A stretch of DNA of 64,000 nucleotides from Microglena sp. YARC (lineage: Eukaryota > Chlorophyta > Chlorophyceae > Chlamydomonadales > Chlamydomonadaceae). The stretch's first letter is position 1, and each line of letters opens with the position of its first letter. This document shows, in pieces, positions 1 through 9,513 of this stretch. Location: positions 131,567,268-131,631,267 of the forward strand of contig CM039462.1 in assembly GCA_022414725.1 (NCBI GenBank), written 5' to 3'. The position numbers and the translations under genes are program-made. The notes under the pieces were generated by a model, which saw only the letters and a list, made by a program, of their open reading frames with translations, was not told the DNA's origin and did not search any database.

Positions 1-402
1 AACATACAACACACATATCCAAGCAGGCTGCCTGGATTGCAGGCATGCAGATAGGCTAGCAGGCACACAGGGAGGCAGGCTAACAAACAAACAAGGAATC
101 ATGCAAGCAAGCAAACGAGGCATGAAGCCACCCAACAAACGATGAAGCAGGCAAAGAAACAAACAAATAAATTAACTTGATAATATACAAACATGCAAGC
201 ATACAAACATGCAAACAGATTGGACACGCTCTCCATCCCATTCACCCCCCACCCACACCCACCCACCCACCCACTTAAACACACCTCACACACATGCACA
301 CACACCCCTCCCCCCCTCACACACACACACAAACACACACTCCCCAGCACATAAACCCACAAACACACCCCACACACACACACAAACACACTCCTCCCCC
401 CC

Positions 403-433
<31 letters not shown>

Positions 434-463
434 CACACACCACACACCACACACACACTGCAG
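1..463. repeat. 3' part of a CHLI intron: CAAG/CAAA and CA simple repeats
   Basis: Positions 1-230 are rich in CAAG, CAAA and CAGG tetranucleotides. Positions 240-460 are (CA)n and CCCA repeats with a poly-C tract near 395-419. The stretch ends in CTGCAG, the acceptor of the first CHLI exon in the window. No coding segment is seen; open frames here are products of the simple repeats. Confidence 0.8.
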
Positions 464-619
464 GTCCGAGCCCTCCAAGACTTGCTCCCTCAGATTAACG
501 TTGTTGAGGGTGATTCTTTCAACTCTGACCCAGATGATCCCAAGAGCATGGGCCCTGATTGCCTGCTGCGTTGGAAGAACGGAGAGACCTTGGTTTCTGT
601 CAAGGCGCCAACTCCCCTG
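464..619 (+). CDS. CHLI: CHLI exon (first in window)
   Basis: 52 codons, phase 0 at both ends, from [19 protein letters not shown] to KAPTPL. The acceptor is CTGCAG at 458-463 and the donor GTGCGA at 620. The downstream intron opens with poly-C tracts and a three-fold repeat of a GTGTTTCTTGATTTCTGA segment (649-800). Confidence 0.92.
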
Positions 620-689
620 GTGCGACCCCCCCCCCCCCCCCCCCCCCCGTGTTTCTTGATTTCTGATTACTCACCTTCCTGCCCTCTCT

Positions 690-721
<32 letters not shown>

Positions 722-3700
722 TGTTTCTTGATTTCTGATTACTCACCTTTCTGCCCTCTCTACCACCCCACCCCACCCCCCGTGTTTCTTGATTTCTGAC
801 CACTCCCTTGGTGAGTTTGCTTTTTCGCATTTTAAGATACCAGAAAAAAGTAGGTGTCTACCAGGCTTGGGATCATTGGATGTCCATTTTCTCGCTTAGG
901 TGTACATGGACAAGTTCGAGAGGTCTAGAAGCTCGTGAGGGGGAAGTGGGGTGATAGGTCTGATCCATTTCAGACAGAACGCAGCACCACATGCCGTATG
1001 CATGTGTGCCTCATGCATGTGTGTGCTCTTGTGGGGAAGTTATTTGAGTAAGATATATTCAGTGGATGATTTGGATTTGGGTTTTCAAAACACTTTAATG
1101 CTTGATTGTGTTGTCTGCAGTCGTAGGGTACCGGTTCACCTGCAGACAAAGGCCTCATAGATAGTGCCCTATGCTTCCTCGGGTTGATGCCGAAGCATCA
1201 TGCACATGCCAACTTGGCTTGGCTTGATGCCGAAGCATCATGCACATGCAAATTTGGCTTGGCTTGATGCCGAAGCATCATGCAAATGCAAAAGCGCATG
1301 CAAATGCAAGCAGAACCAACAAACAAACCATACATTTGCGCATTCATCATGGTTCTACTCACACCTTAAGCGGGGGGGATTATCAGAGTTGGCCAGATTG
1401 AACGATAACCATCATACAAACAAACAGTTGGGTTGCATTCTGTAGTGAGGACTTGTCCCGTCACATACAAAGGCACTTTGAGGTTGTCTTCTGTACGCAC
1501 CTTTCTTTCACTCGGATAGGAAGACGCATTCTGTAGTCATCAAACTTCCCCTCCACTACAAACACACCTCAGTATTGCATTCTGTTCTCAGGATTCTTGA
1601 CCTCATAAACGCACCGTGTGATCGCATCACTGCAGTTATAATTATAAGTTCCCTGGTATATGAACACACAGTTATAATTTGAAAGTTCCCGGGTATATAA
1701 ACACATGGTTATAATTTGAAAGTTCCCGGGTATATAAACACATGGTTATAATTTGAAAGTTCCCGCGGGAGTAGGAAAAAAAAAGATAGGCCACACCATG
1801 CCTGAAAAACCTGGGGAGGGCTTTACCCCTCCCCCCCCCCCCCCCCCCTTAAATAGAAATAACCCCTTTTTGAAATACTTAGATATGGATTCTGGGGGGT
1901 TACAGTATGGCACATTATGGCATCCTCGGAATTCCTACATGAGGATTGTATGATAGTCAAAAATCAGTTATGCACCCCCTCTGGGTTGGGGTTGGGGGGG
2001 GGGGGAGGGACACTGCACACCCACACACCCACACACCCATACCCACTCACCCATTCACCCACCCGTACTCACCCATATTACCTACCCATTCACCCACCCA
2101 TATTATCAACTAATACCCAGCCATTCACCCACTCACACTCTGGGCTGGGCTGGGGGTTGGGGTTGGGGGGGGGTAAATACTTATTGCACGAGGTCCAAAG
2201 TGGTGCCAAAAGACCACCCATATTACCCACCCATTCACCCACCCATATTATCAACACTTACCCAGCCATTCACCCACTCATACTCAGGGCTGGGGTTTGG
2301 GGAGGGGGGAGGGGGGGGGGGGGGGATAAATACTTATTGCACGAGGTCCAAAGTGGTGCCAGTAGACTACCCTTACCAAGGCCTACTTATGGGTGGTCTC
2401 AGAATGTCATTTGGAGGTCTGAGTAAAAAGTTAGCAAAAAACAAAATGAGGGCTGACCCCCCCCCCCCCCCCCCCCCCCCCCCGCCCCCCCCCCCCCCCC
2501 TAAATGAGGTGCTCAGAATGACCTGAAAAGTAACTTTAAATATCGCCATGATACATGCGATTACAGCCCTGTTCTCAGAAAAAATCGATCGGCATGACTG
2601 AAAAATTTGAGGCCTGGACTCCTCCTGGTTCCCGGGTATATAGTTATAATTTGAAAGTTCCCGGGTATATAAACACATGGTTATAATTTGAAAGTTCCCG
2701 GATATATTAACACATGGTTATAATTTGAAAGTTCCCTGGTATACATTGTGTCGTTATGTATGCTGTAGGCCAGGGGTAGGCAAAATAGGCCAAAGGGACT
2801 TGCCCAACCGCGGCAGGAGGGAGTAAAAAGAAAAAGCATTGGTGAACTGAACCCTGGAAAGACATTTTTGTATTTGATACGCACAACAGGTTGAGCTGCC
2901 CCTGTGAACACGGCCACACCCCACAACCCACTCCTAACACACAACAGGTTGAGCTGCCCCTGGGAGCCACTGAGGATCGCATCTGCGGTACCATTGACAT
3001 TGAGAAGGCTCTGTCCGAGGGTATCAAGGCTTACGAGCCTGGACTTCTGGTGAGTGCCCTCGATCAGTTACATGCGTTAAATTGGTTGTATCAGTTATAT
3101 TGGTTGCATTGGTTGCATCCGTTATCGGTTTTATCAATTTTATCGGTTTTGTCAGTTATATCAATTATAACAGCTGTGGGTCCTCGGTGATTCCCTCCCT
3201 GGGGGAGGCGACTTGAGGAGCTAACAGGTCCCTGGCCCATGCTGAAGACCATATACCACTGTAGACCATGAGCATGTAGGTCACAACCTGAAGCTATGAC
3301 TTCATGCTCCAGTCTACCTGAAGGGGATGGCTTGAGACCGTGGGTTAGGAGCAAGCAACGAAGTCAGTTCAAGTCAGATTCAACTCCCAAAACTTTATAA
3401 TCAGGCGGAATTGGGAGGAAAGACAGGCAACCTGGTGTTTGTCATGTTCTGATCACTCTGTCATGTTCTGAGCCCTTATTTATTTATTTCCCCACTTATT
3501 TGCACAGGCCAAGGCTAACCGTGGGATCCTGTACGTTGATGAGGTGAACCTGCTGGACGATGGCTTGGTTGATGTTGTGCTGGACTCAGCTGCCTCTGGT
3601 CTGAACACTGTCGAGCGTGAGGGTGTGTCCATCGTCCACCCTGCCAAGTTCATCATGATTGGCTCTGGAAACCCTTCCGAGGGTGAGCTCCGCCCGCAGC

Positions 3701-4810
3701 TGCTGGATCGCTTTGGAATGTCGGTCAATGTTGGCACCATGGTTGACAAGGAGCCTCGCATCCAAATGGTCCTTGACCGCCTAGCCTACGACAAGGACCC
3801 TGATGCAGTGAGTGTGGCAAGCGTGTATTGGTGGTGAGCCCCAGTGCAGGCAAACGGGCTGGCCCCCTCAACCTGACGCCTCGTAATATGGTGTAACATT
3901 CATTCATAGAGCAAGTGTGTAGCGAGGGGGGCAGCCTGGGGCATGGGATACTTTGGAGTGCAATGGCAGTTACATGTTAGGCAAGGATGCATGGTATGGG
4001 AGGATGTGCAAGTCACTGATGGGCTGCAAAAAGTTTTGCTGCGTGGATCCTATTCATTTCTTGTGTGTGTTTTCGGAATCAATTCATTTCTTGCCTCGCA
4101 ACTTACTTCAGGTTAAATCAATGAATGATAGTACAGATTGCAGCGTGAAGGGAAGCCAGATATGCCTGGGGGTACTCGTCCCACTGTTGCTACTCCACCT
4201 GTTCTTCGCACACCCATACACGCACATAGAACAAACCGTGTGCACCCGTCCTAAACCCTACACCCATATACCACAGTTCTGTGCGAGCGCCCAGCCTGAG
4301 CAAGATGCGCTCGAGGAGAACCCTGAATCCTAAACTCTACACACTAATACTATAGTTCTGTGTAAGAGGCCGAGTCTGAGCAAGATGCTCTCAAGGAAAA
4401 CCCTAAACCCTACGCCCTACACCTAAATACCACAGTTCTGTGCAAGGGCCGAGCCTGAGCAAGGTGCTCTCAAGGAGAACCCTTCACCTTGAACCCTACA
4501 CCTACATACCACAGCTCTTTGCGAGTGCCCAGCCCGAGCAAGATGCGCTCAAGTAGAACCCTCAAACCTATACCCTATCCCCATATACCACAGTTCTGTG
4601 CAAGTGCCCAGCCTGAGCAAGATGCGCTCAAGGAGAAGGCTATGAAGGCCCGTGATGCCCTGAGGAAGGTTAAGATCTCTATGGAGCTGCAGCTGCTCGT
4701 CTCTGATATCTGCTCGCGGTACGAATTGAAAGTCAGCAAGAGACACCCATGCATTTTGGTACACTACAGTAATGGCCTGGGAGATACTTATGGGACGGGT
4801 CGTGTTGGCG

Positions 4811-4841
<31 letters not shown>

Positions 4842-6166
4842 GGGGGGGGGGACTGCTGCAGCGAATGGAGATCGATGTATTACTATATCAACGTGGTACG
4901 TTGGAGGAAAATAAGTACATGAGTACATAACATAATATGACAAAAATCCTGGATGGATCTGTCCAAACTCTAGACTGTTTATTTGTTGGGCTACGTAGGG
5001 CTACGTACAACGCCGTACTATTTATCTTCTCTTCCCCTGGGTTTACGGTATTTATTACGGTATTTGTTTTAGCACTAGTAGCGCTAAACTCATACCACCC
5101 ACCCCACCCACCCCCTCGTAACCCTAGTAATGATATATTTATTGTTGTGATCAATGGACTGTTATGATCAGTGACTCAGTGTACTGCTATGATCAATGGA
5201 CTGTTATGATCAGTGTACTGCTATGATCAGTGTACTGCTATGATCAATGGACTGTAATGATCAGTGTACTGCTATGATCAATGGACTGTTATGATCAGTG
5301 TACTGCTATGATCAATGGACTGTTATGATCAGTGTACTGCTATGATCAATGGACTATTATGATCAGTGTACTGCTATGATCAATGGACTGTTATGATCTG
5401 TGTACTGCTATGATCAGTGTACTGCTATGATCAATGGACTATTATGATCAGTGTACTTCTCTGATCAATGGACTGTTATGATCTGTGTACTTCTATGATC
5501 AGTATACTGCTATGATCAGTGTACTGTTATGATCAATGGAATGTTATGATCAGTGTACTGCTATGATCAATGGACTGTTATGATCTGTGTACTGCTATGA
5601 TAAGTGTACTGCTATGATCAGTATACTGCTATGATCAGTGTACTGTTATGATCAATGGACTGTTATGATCAGTGTTCTACTATGATCAGTGTACTTCCAT
5701 GAGCAATGGACTGTTATGATCAGTGTACTTCTATGATCAATGGACTGTTATGATCAGTGTACTACTATGATCAATGGAATGTTATGATCAGCGTACAACT
5801 ATGATCAATGGACTGCTATGATGAATCTACTGAGCACCCTGGCCTGCCTTCCCTACTACTTGCAGATTGAATGTTGATGGCTTGAGAGGAGATCTCGTGG
5901 TCAACAGGGCTGCTAAGGCTCTTGTTGCCTTTGAGGGCCGGAATACGGTGACCAAGGAGGATATTGGGCGCATCGCTCCCCTGTGCTTGACCCACAGGCT
6001 CCGAAAGGACCCCTTGGACCCTATTGACACCGGCTTCAAGGTTAAGCTCATGTTCATGAGGTTGACTGACCCTGAGTTCCAGAAGCGCGAGGCAGCGGCT
6101 CTGAAGAAGGTGGAAGAGGCTGCCAAGGCACCCAAGAAGGGAGGCGCATGGGGTGGTCTGCCATAA
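464..6166 (+). CDS. CHLI: Magnesium-chelatase subunit I (CHLI), C-terminal five exons
   Basis: CHLI is the AAA+ ATPase subunit of Mg-chelatase. With CHLD and CHLH it inserts Mg2+ into protoporphyrin IX in the chloroplast stroma, the first committed step of chlorophyll synthesis. Five exons join in frame: 464-619, 2948-3049, 3508-3807, 4594-4718 and 5866-6166 (stop TAA 6164-6166), all with GT-AG introns, giving about 327 residues. Visible family features are the Walker B stretch [11 protein letters not shown], the segment [18 protein letters not shown], and the typical C-terminal LNHR-like region read here as [14 protein letters not shown]. The family is about 415-420 residues, so the transit peptide and Walker A (about 90 residues) lie upstream of the window. 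Introns carry a transposon, a 37-bp satellite, exon-derived arrays and a GATC-rich minisatellite. All five exons are open, so the gene looks functional. Confidence 0.93.
1640..2755. repeat. 37-bp satellite in a CHLI intron, split by a transposon
   Basis: AGTTCCC recurs at 1647, 1684, 1721 and 1758, a 37-bp period, with each unit holding GGGTATATAAACACATGGTT. The same units continue at 2628-2755 after an 862-bp insertion, so the array existed before the transposon arrived. Weaker copies lie at 18110-18175, next to the dead CHLI copy. Confidence 0.85.
1766..2627 (+). mobile_element. Non-autonomous DNA transposon, copy 1 (7-bp TSD)
   Basis: The element begins CGGGAGTAGG and ends CTCCTCCTG, so the termini are short inverted repeats of the form CRGGAGGAG. 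It is flanked by perfect 7-bp duplications GTTCCCG (1759-1765 and 2628-2634), and the surrounding satellite gives the empty site. A second copy lies inverted at 35682-36578 with its own 7-bp duplication. Inside are GGGTTGGGG and CACCCA repeats, a duplicated segment reading AAATACTTATTGCACGAGGT (near 2175 and 2328), and long poly-C/poly-G tracts. No transposase is encoded. The superfamily is not assigned: 7 bp fits none of the common algal groups cleanly. Confidence 0.85.
2756..2850 (+). repeat. Dispersed short repeat (CAGGGGTAGGC...AAAGGGACTTGC)
   Basis: A stretch resembling CCAGGGGTAGGCAAAATAGG followed by CCAAAGGGACTTGCCCAACC recurs through the window: near 18192-18227 plus 18857-18895 (split by a transposon), 43283-43320 and 47873-47915 on +, and near 16655-16705, 40455-40515, 45078-45132 and 55940-56010 on -. 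It often ends in AAAA-rich sequence. It could be the tail of a SINE family; no full-length unit or promoter was defined. Confidence 0.6.
2881..2947 (+). repeat. Duplicated 3' splice site of the second CHLI exon
   Basis: ACAACAGGTTGAGCTGCCCC occurs at 2883-2902 and again at 2941-2960, where it is the true acceptor plus exon start. The first copy is a perfect decoy acceptor with the first five codons (VELPL) and then diverges. The dead copy at 18.95-19.05 kb has the same duplication, so the event predates that copy. Confidence 0.8.
2948..3049 (+). CDS. CHLI: CHLI exon 2 of window
   Basis: 34 codons, phase 0, from [20 protein letters not shown] to AYEPGLL; donor GTGAGT at 3050. The following 458-bp intron has a TTGGTTGTATCAGTTATA-type repeat (3060-3175). 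Confidence 0.93.
3508..3807 (+). CDS. CHLI: CHLI exon 3 of window (Walker B, sensor region)
   Basis: 100 codons, phase 0, from [19 protein letters not shown] to LAYDKDPDA. It holds the Walker B aspartate-glutamate pair and the [12 protein letters not shown] segment with the AAA+ arginine region. Acceptor TTGCACAG, donor GTGAGT. Confidence 0.95.
4255..4593 (+). repeat. Tandem array of the CHLI exon 4 acceptor and exon start
   Basis: About four degenerate units of roughly 80 bp precede the true exon. Each contains TACCACAGTTCTGTGCRAG, then GCCYAGCCTGAGCAAGATGC, then AGGAGAACCCT and CCTAAACCCTACACC-like sequence (unit starts near 4262, 4347, 4429 and 4510). The last unit runs into the true acceptor at 4591-4593. 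Each unit therefore offers an intact-looking CAG acceptor followed by about ten exon codons. Confidence 0.85.
4594..4718 (+). CDS. CHLI: CHLI exon 4 of window
   Basis: 41 codons plus two bases, from [15 protein letters not shown] to [10 protein letters not shown] and the first two bases of Arg; donor GTACGA at 4719. It is the helical segment after the AAA+ core. Confidence 0.92.
5158..5832 (+). repeat. 17-bp GATC-containing minisatellite in the last CHLI intron
   Basis: Near-continuous units of CTATGATCAGTGTACTG alternating with CTATGATCAATGGACTGTT, about 17 bp each and about 39 units. Most units contain GATC. The array ends some 30 bp before the final CHLI acceptor. Upstream (4820-4850) there is a GT run and a poly-G tract. 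Confidence 0.9.
5866..6166 (+). CDS. CHLI: CHLI terminal exon
   Basis: One base completes Arg, then 99 codons from [20 protein letters not shown] to [10 protein letters not shown] and TAA. The start follows CTTGCAG. The end is that of CHLI family proteins. Confidence 0.95.
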
Positions 6167-6169
6167 TGG

Positions 6170-6350
6170 ATTGGATGGTGACAGGTTGGCTGACCTGGAG
6201 GTGGTGAAGCGTGAGGCTGCGGATGAGAAAGAGGCAGCAGAGTTTTGGGTTGGTCTGCCATAATGGATTGGATTGGTCATGAGGTAGACTGACCATGAAG
6301 TGCGTGAGGTGGCGGCTGAGAAGAAGGAGGCAGAGGCAGCCAAGTACGCA
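6170..6350 (+). repeat. Degenerate tandem copies of the CHLI C-terminal coding end
   Basis: Behind the stop codon, 6183-6262 can be read as a decayed repeat of the exon end (RLADLEVVKREAADEKEAAE, then a GLP-like end and the same TGCCATAATGGATTGGAT). A third weaker copy lies at 6285-6345. These are 3' UTR duplications of the last 80-100 bp of the gene. Confidence 0.7.
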
Positions 6351-6494
6351 GATTAGACAGTTTAAAGACTTGCAGGTCGTGGTCTGCCATAGATAGGTGC
6401 AACCTGGGCTTTCCTTCCTTAGATGGGGGGGCGTGCGATGGCATGCCCATAGGCAGGTGCATGGAAGATCAGTGCATCCCGAGCTGTTCTATCT

Positions 6495-6693
6495 CGTGCT
6501 TTTCTTTTCAGCTACAAGAAGCAGCTCCTAGGCAGCTCCCCTGACTAACTATTCAGGGAACCTAGCGCAGCCTAGTGCACTTTGAAGCCGGCACAATCAG
6601 CTGTCCAGAACTGCTGAAATAGTTTGATGCAGCTTAGTGGCTGGCTCAGGGAGCTGCCTAGCAGCTGCTAAGAAAAGCCGAGAAGAAAAGCAC
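6495..6693. mobile_element. Foldback MITE, MULE-like, 10-bp TSD
   Basis: The 199-bp element has inverted ends (GTGCTTTTCTTTTC / GTGCTTTTCTTCTC) and longer imperfect arms around AGCTGCCTAGCAGCTGC. It is flanked by a perfect 10-bp direct repeat TGTTCTATCT (6485-6494 and 6694-6703), a length in the Mutator range of 9-11. Related fragments (GTGACTGGCTCAGGGAGTTG...) lie near 17545-17605, 25815-25890, 41205-41260, 45985-46040 and 57640-57735. Confidence 0.7.
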
Positions 6694-6703
6694 TGTTCTA
6701 TCT

Positions 6704-7140
6704 AGATGTAGCTTAGTTGGTGGGTTGTTTGCTTCTGGGTGCTTACATTAAAAGCACCTGGGATGCAGGGGGTTTAGGAGCTGATACCTGGCTCTCATTT
6801 TCCAACTCTGACCTCAGTTGCAGTGCACATATGGGACCCCGCATCCAGGTTGAATGCAGGGCCTAAATCGTTGTGTGTCTATTTAGGAACTAGATGTGCG
6901 GTTAACTGTATGCTTTTATCGTATATAATGAATCTACTTATAACCATGGTAATTAATGAACTAGTATGTGTGAGGTGGTGGCAGATAGCTCGACTTATAT
7001 GAATCAATGAAAGAGTGGGTGACCTAATAATTGGCTGGACGCCATGTGCGCTCAGGCTGGTCCCTCTCACTCAGGTACCTGCGAATGGTATGGATTGGAT
7101 TGTTACATGTTTTTTTGGGGAACTCTGGGCTGCTCACCGT
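6704..7140. other. Intergenic, no gene seen
   Basis: Unique-looking sequence downstream of CHLI. Short open frames have no recognisable content. Confidence 0.5.
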
Positions 7141-7159
7141 CCTCCAATTCCTTCCGTGC

Positions 7160-7466
7160 GATAACCACAGAAAACAGGGAGCCAACCATGCGGAGTTGAC
7201 AGTTTAAAGACGTGCCCAGGTCACTCAAGTACAGGGACCAGGGAGCCTACTATGCGGAGTAGACAGTTTAAAGACGTGCCCAGGTCACTCAAGTACAGGG
7301 ACCAGGGAGCCTACTATGCGGAGTAGACAGTTTAAAGACGTGCCCAGGTCACTCAAGTATAGGGACCAGGGAGCCTACTTTGCGGAGTAGACAGTTTAAA
7401 GACGTGCCCAGGTCACTCAAGTACAGGGACCAGGGAGCCTACCATGCGGAGTAGACAGTTTAAAGT
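7160..7466. repeat. 64-bp minisatellite, about 4.5 units
   Basis: TGCGGAGTAGACAGTTTAAA recurs at 7189, 7253, 7317, 7381 and 7445, a period of exactly 64 bp. Units are nearly identical, so the array is recent. Confidence 0.9.
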
Positions 7467-7599
7467 GCGCTACGGGTGCCAGTGGTAATTTATTGTTCGG
7501 TCTCGTCTGAGCAGCTGGACACTTCGCCACTTGGCACGATATATATCGTGCTATACACCACACTCTAATAAATATAATAGATAAAACTTTACACTAGCA

Positions 7600-8212
7600 C
7601 GATATATCCCGGTAAACACGATATATCGTACGATAATCCCGAAAATATCGTACGATGCAAGTTTAATACCGTAGGCGCATGATATGTTGGCGGAAAATAG
7701 AGATGGCGGATGGCACCCAAAAGGGGCTAAAATCATGGCGGATTTTAAGGTTGGCGGATGTTGCAGATTTGGGGTGCTCCATGAATTGGCCCAGGGTACC
7801 AATCAGGGTAATTCAAAGCGCGCGCTTTTGCGCTTTTAAGCGCTGACTTTTTGAGCCCCTCTGCGCTTTAAGCGCAGTTTTTCGCAACTCCCTGTGGGCG
7901 CAGCAAGCATTTTTTGCGCTTTTTGCACTACAAAGCGCACTTTTTTTTGTTTTCAAGTGCGCTACAGCGCTGGCCAATCTGGCAATTTGAAGTACCCTGG
8001 TACCAATGGCGGATGGCGGAATCCTTTTCCACATTTTTACAATTCAAACCAGATTCAAGTGTGACTTAAATGAGTTATTCTGGGCATAACAGGAGCATAC
8101 AAATATTGGAGCTCTGAATTGAAAAAACCTCAGTGAAAAAATATTGGACCTCTGCCCGACCTCTGTGTAAAATAAACTGTGTCACCCTGTGCAAAAAACT
8201 TGAAGAGGGCTG

Positions 8213-8251
<39 letters not shown>

Positions 8252-8660
8252 CCCCTAAATAAGAGCCTGGGGCAACAGTAGGCTGAGAGACAGAGGGAGG
8301 AGCCAAACCAGGGTCTGGCGACGCCGGAGCGCCCAAAGCTGGTTGAGGATTCATTAACTCGAGGGCTAGAACGAAATTGAAAAGAAATTAGCAGCCGTCA
8401 GGAATGAAAGAAGTTGTCCAAAGGGAGTTACTCCCCCCCAAAACTGTGTGTACCTGTATTGGCCTGGCGAAATGTTGGCGGATGGCCCAATCCGCCAGCG
8501 CTCCCCGCCTGGCCAAAATCATTGATGGCGGACAGGTGTCCGTCACACTCCCCACAACCCTACCCTGGACACTGTCCGCCATCTCATCCGCCAACATATC
8601 ATGCGCCTACGGTATCGTACGGAACCCGGTACCGTATAATAAATATCGTACGATACAAAG
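7600..8660. mobile_element. Inverted-repeat element with ATCGTACGAT-rich arms
   Basis: CCGTAGGCGCATGATATGTT followed by GGCGG near 7671 is matched in reverse complement near 8583-8612, with TATCGTACGAT-type sequence outside both (7600-7660 and 8610-8660) and TGGCGGAT motifs inside. This looks like the ends of a DNA transposon of about 1 kb. Exact termini and target duplication were not found. Its interior holds a hAT-like MITE and a poly-C tract (8215-8248) preceded by GAGGGCTGA. No transposase is seen. Confidence 0.5.
7804..7999. mobile_element. hAT-like MITE, 8-bp TSD
   Basis: 196 bp with terminal inverted repeats CAGGGTAATTCAAA / CAGGGTACTTCAAA. It is flanked by perfect 8-bp duplications GTACCAAT (7796-7803 and 8000-8007). 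CAGGG ends plus an 8-bp duplication are the hAT signature. The interior is a set of AGCGC/GCGCTT palindromes. It is inserted inside the larger inverted-repeat element. Confidence 0.85.
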
Positions 8661-9492
8661 CTTGACAACCATACTTATTAGCTGAGCGTTTAGCCTAGCT
8701 AAGCATTTCTCAGCACATTCCACCTCAGCATTGTCCTATTTCGCTTGAGCAGTTCAGTTCAGTTCAACATTGTCCTATTTCGCTTGAGCTTTAACTAAGC
8801 ATTTCACTTTGCTCAAGGCTAGGGAGGCAAGAGAGACTAAGACAGGGCAAGGGAGTTGTTAGGGGTGCTTATTTTTTACAAATTGGCGAGTTGAGCTCTT
8901 ACGCTATCATCTCTACCCTACTTCGTAATGATGGTGCTAGCTGGCTTGGCTTGGACTAGTCTAGGCCTGACCTGCGCCTGGCCTTGGACCATGTTCATGC
9001 TAGTGGGCCCAAGTTGGTGCTAGCTGGCTAGCAGCCGAATTTCTGACTGGATCCATGTAACTAAAGCCATTTTGTGATACCATCAACAAACGGGGGCCAA
9101 GGCCAATGAAGATAGGAAGCAGAGATAGGAAGTAGCAGCTCTGTAGTGATCATCATTAGCAACGCGACCTCAACCAGATGGGACATTTGGACCAATGGAT
9201 TTTGTATTACAAGACACTTCACTCAACTTAATGAAATACTAGGATACCTCATGTTGCAATGTAACCACTAAGCACGACGGAAACAAACCAAAAAACATAG
9301 AAACTATAATACAACCTAAAACCCTGAAAATTAGGAACTCGTTATTTTAGCATTATGGTAAGCGACTATGACACACACATTCAAGTAGCTCTGGCAATGT
9401 TATGTACTGATATAAACTCTATAACTCTCCATGAGGTTCATGGAGATCTAAATTCTAAAAGAGGAACAAGCTAGTGTGAGCTCCAATCTTGT
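8661..9492. other. Intergenic, no gene seen
   Basis: A short direct duplication of TTGTCCTATTTCGCTTGAGC lies near 8731 and 8769. From about 9290 the sequence is homologous to 37.43 kb onward and forms the 3' flank of the small five-exon gene. Confidence 0.5.
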
Positions 9493-9513
9493 TTACAGCT
9501 TGGTGGGCTTGAA
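9493..9513 (-). CDS. Small gene copy 1, exon 5
   Basis: FKPTKL and stop after acceptor CTGCGCAG. Identical at base level to copy 2 (37660-37680). Confidence 0.6.
   Translation of the reverse strand, partial: FKPTKL

Noticed and set aside
4255..4600. Telomere-like CCCTAAACCCTA repeats in the CHLI intron
   Set aside because: The motif occurs only once or twice per ~80-bp unit, mixed with exon-derived sequence. This is a degenerate exon-edge array, not a telomeric tract.
5158..5832. CRISPR-like array
   Set aside because: Units are 17 bp with no unique spacers, in a eukaryotic intron; it is a plain minisatellite.
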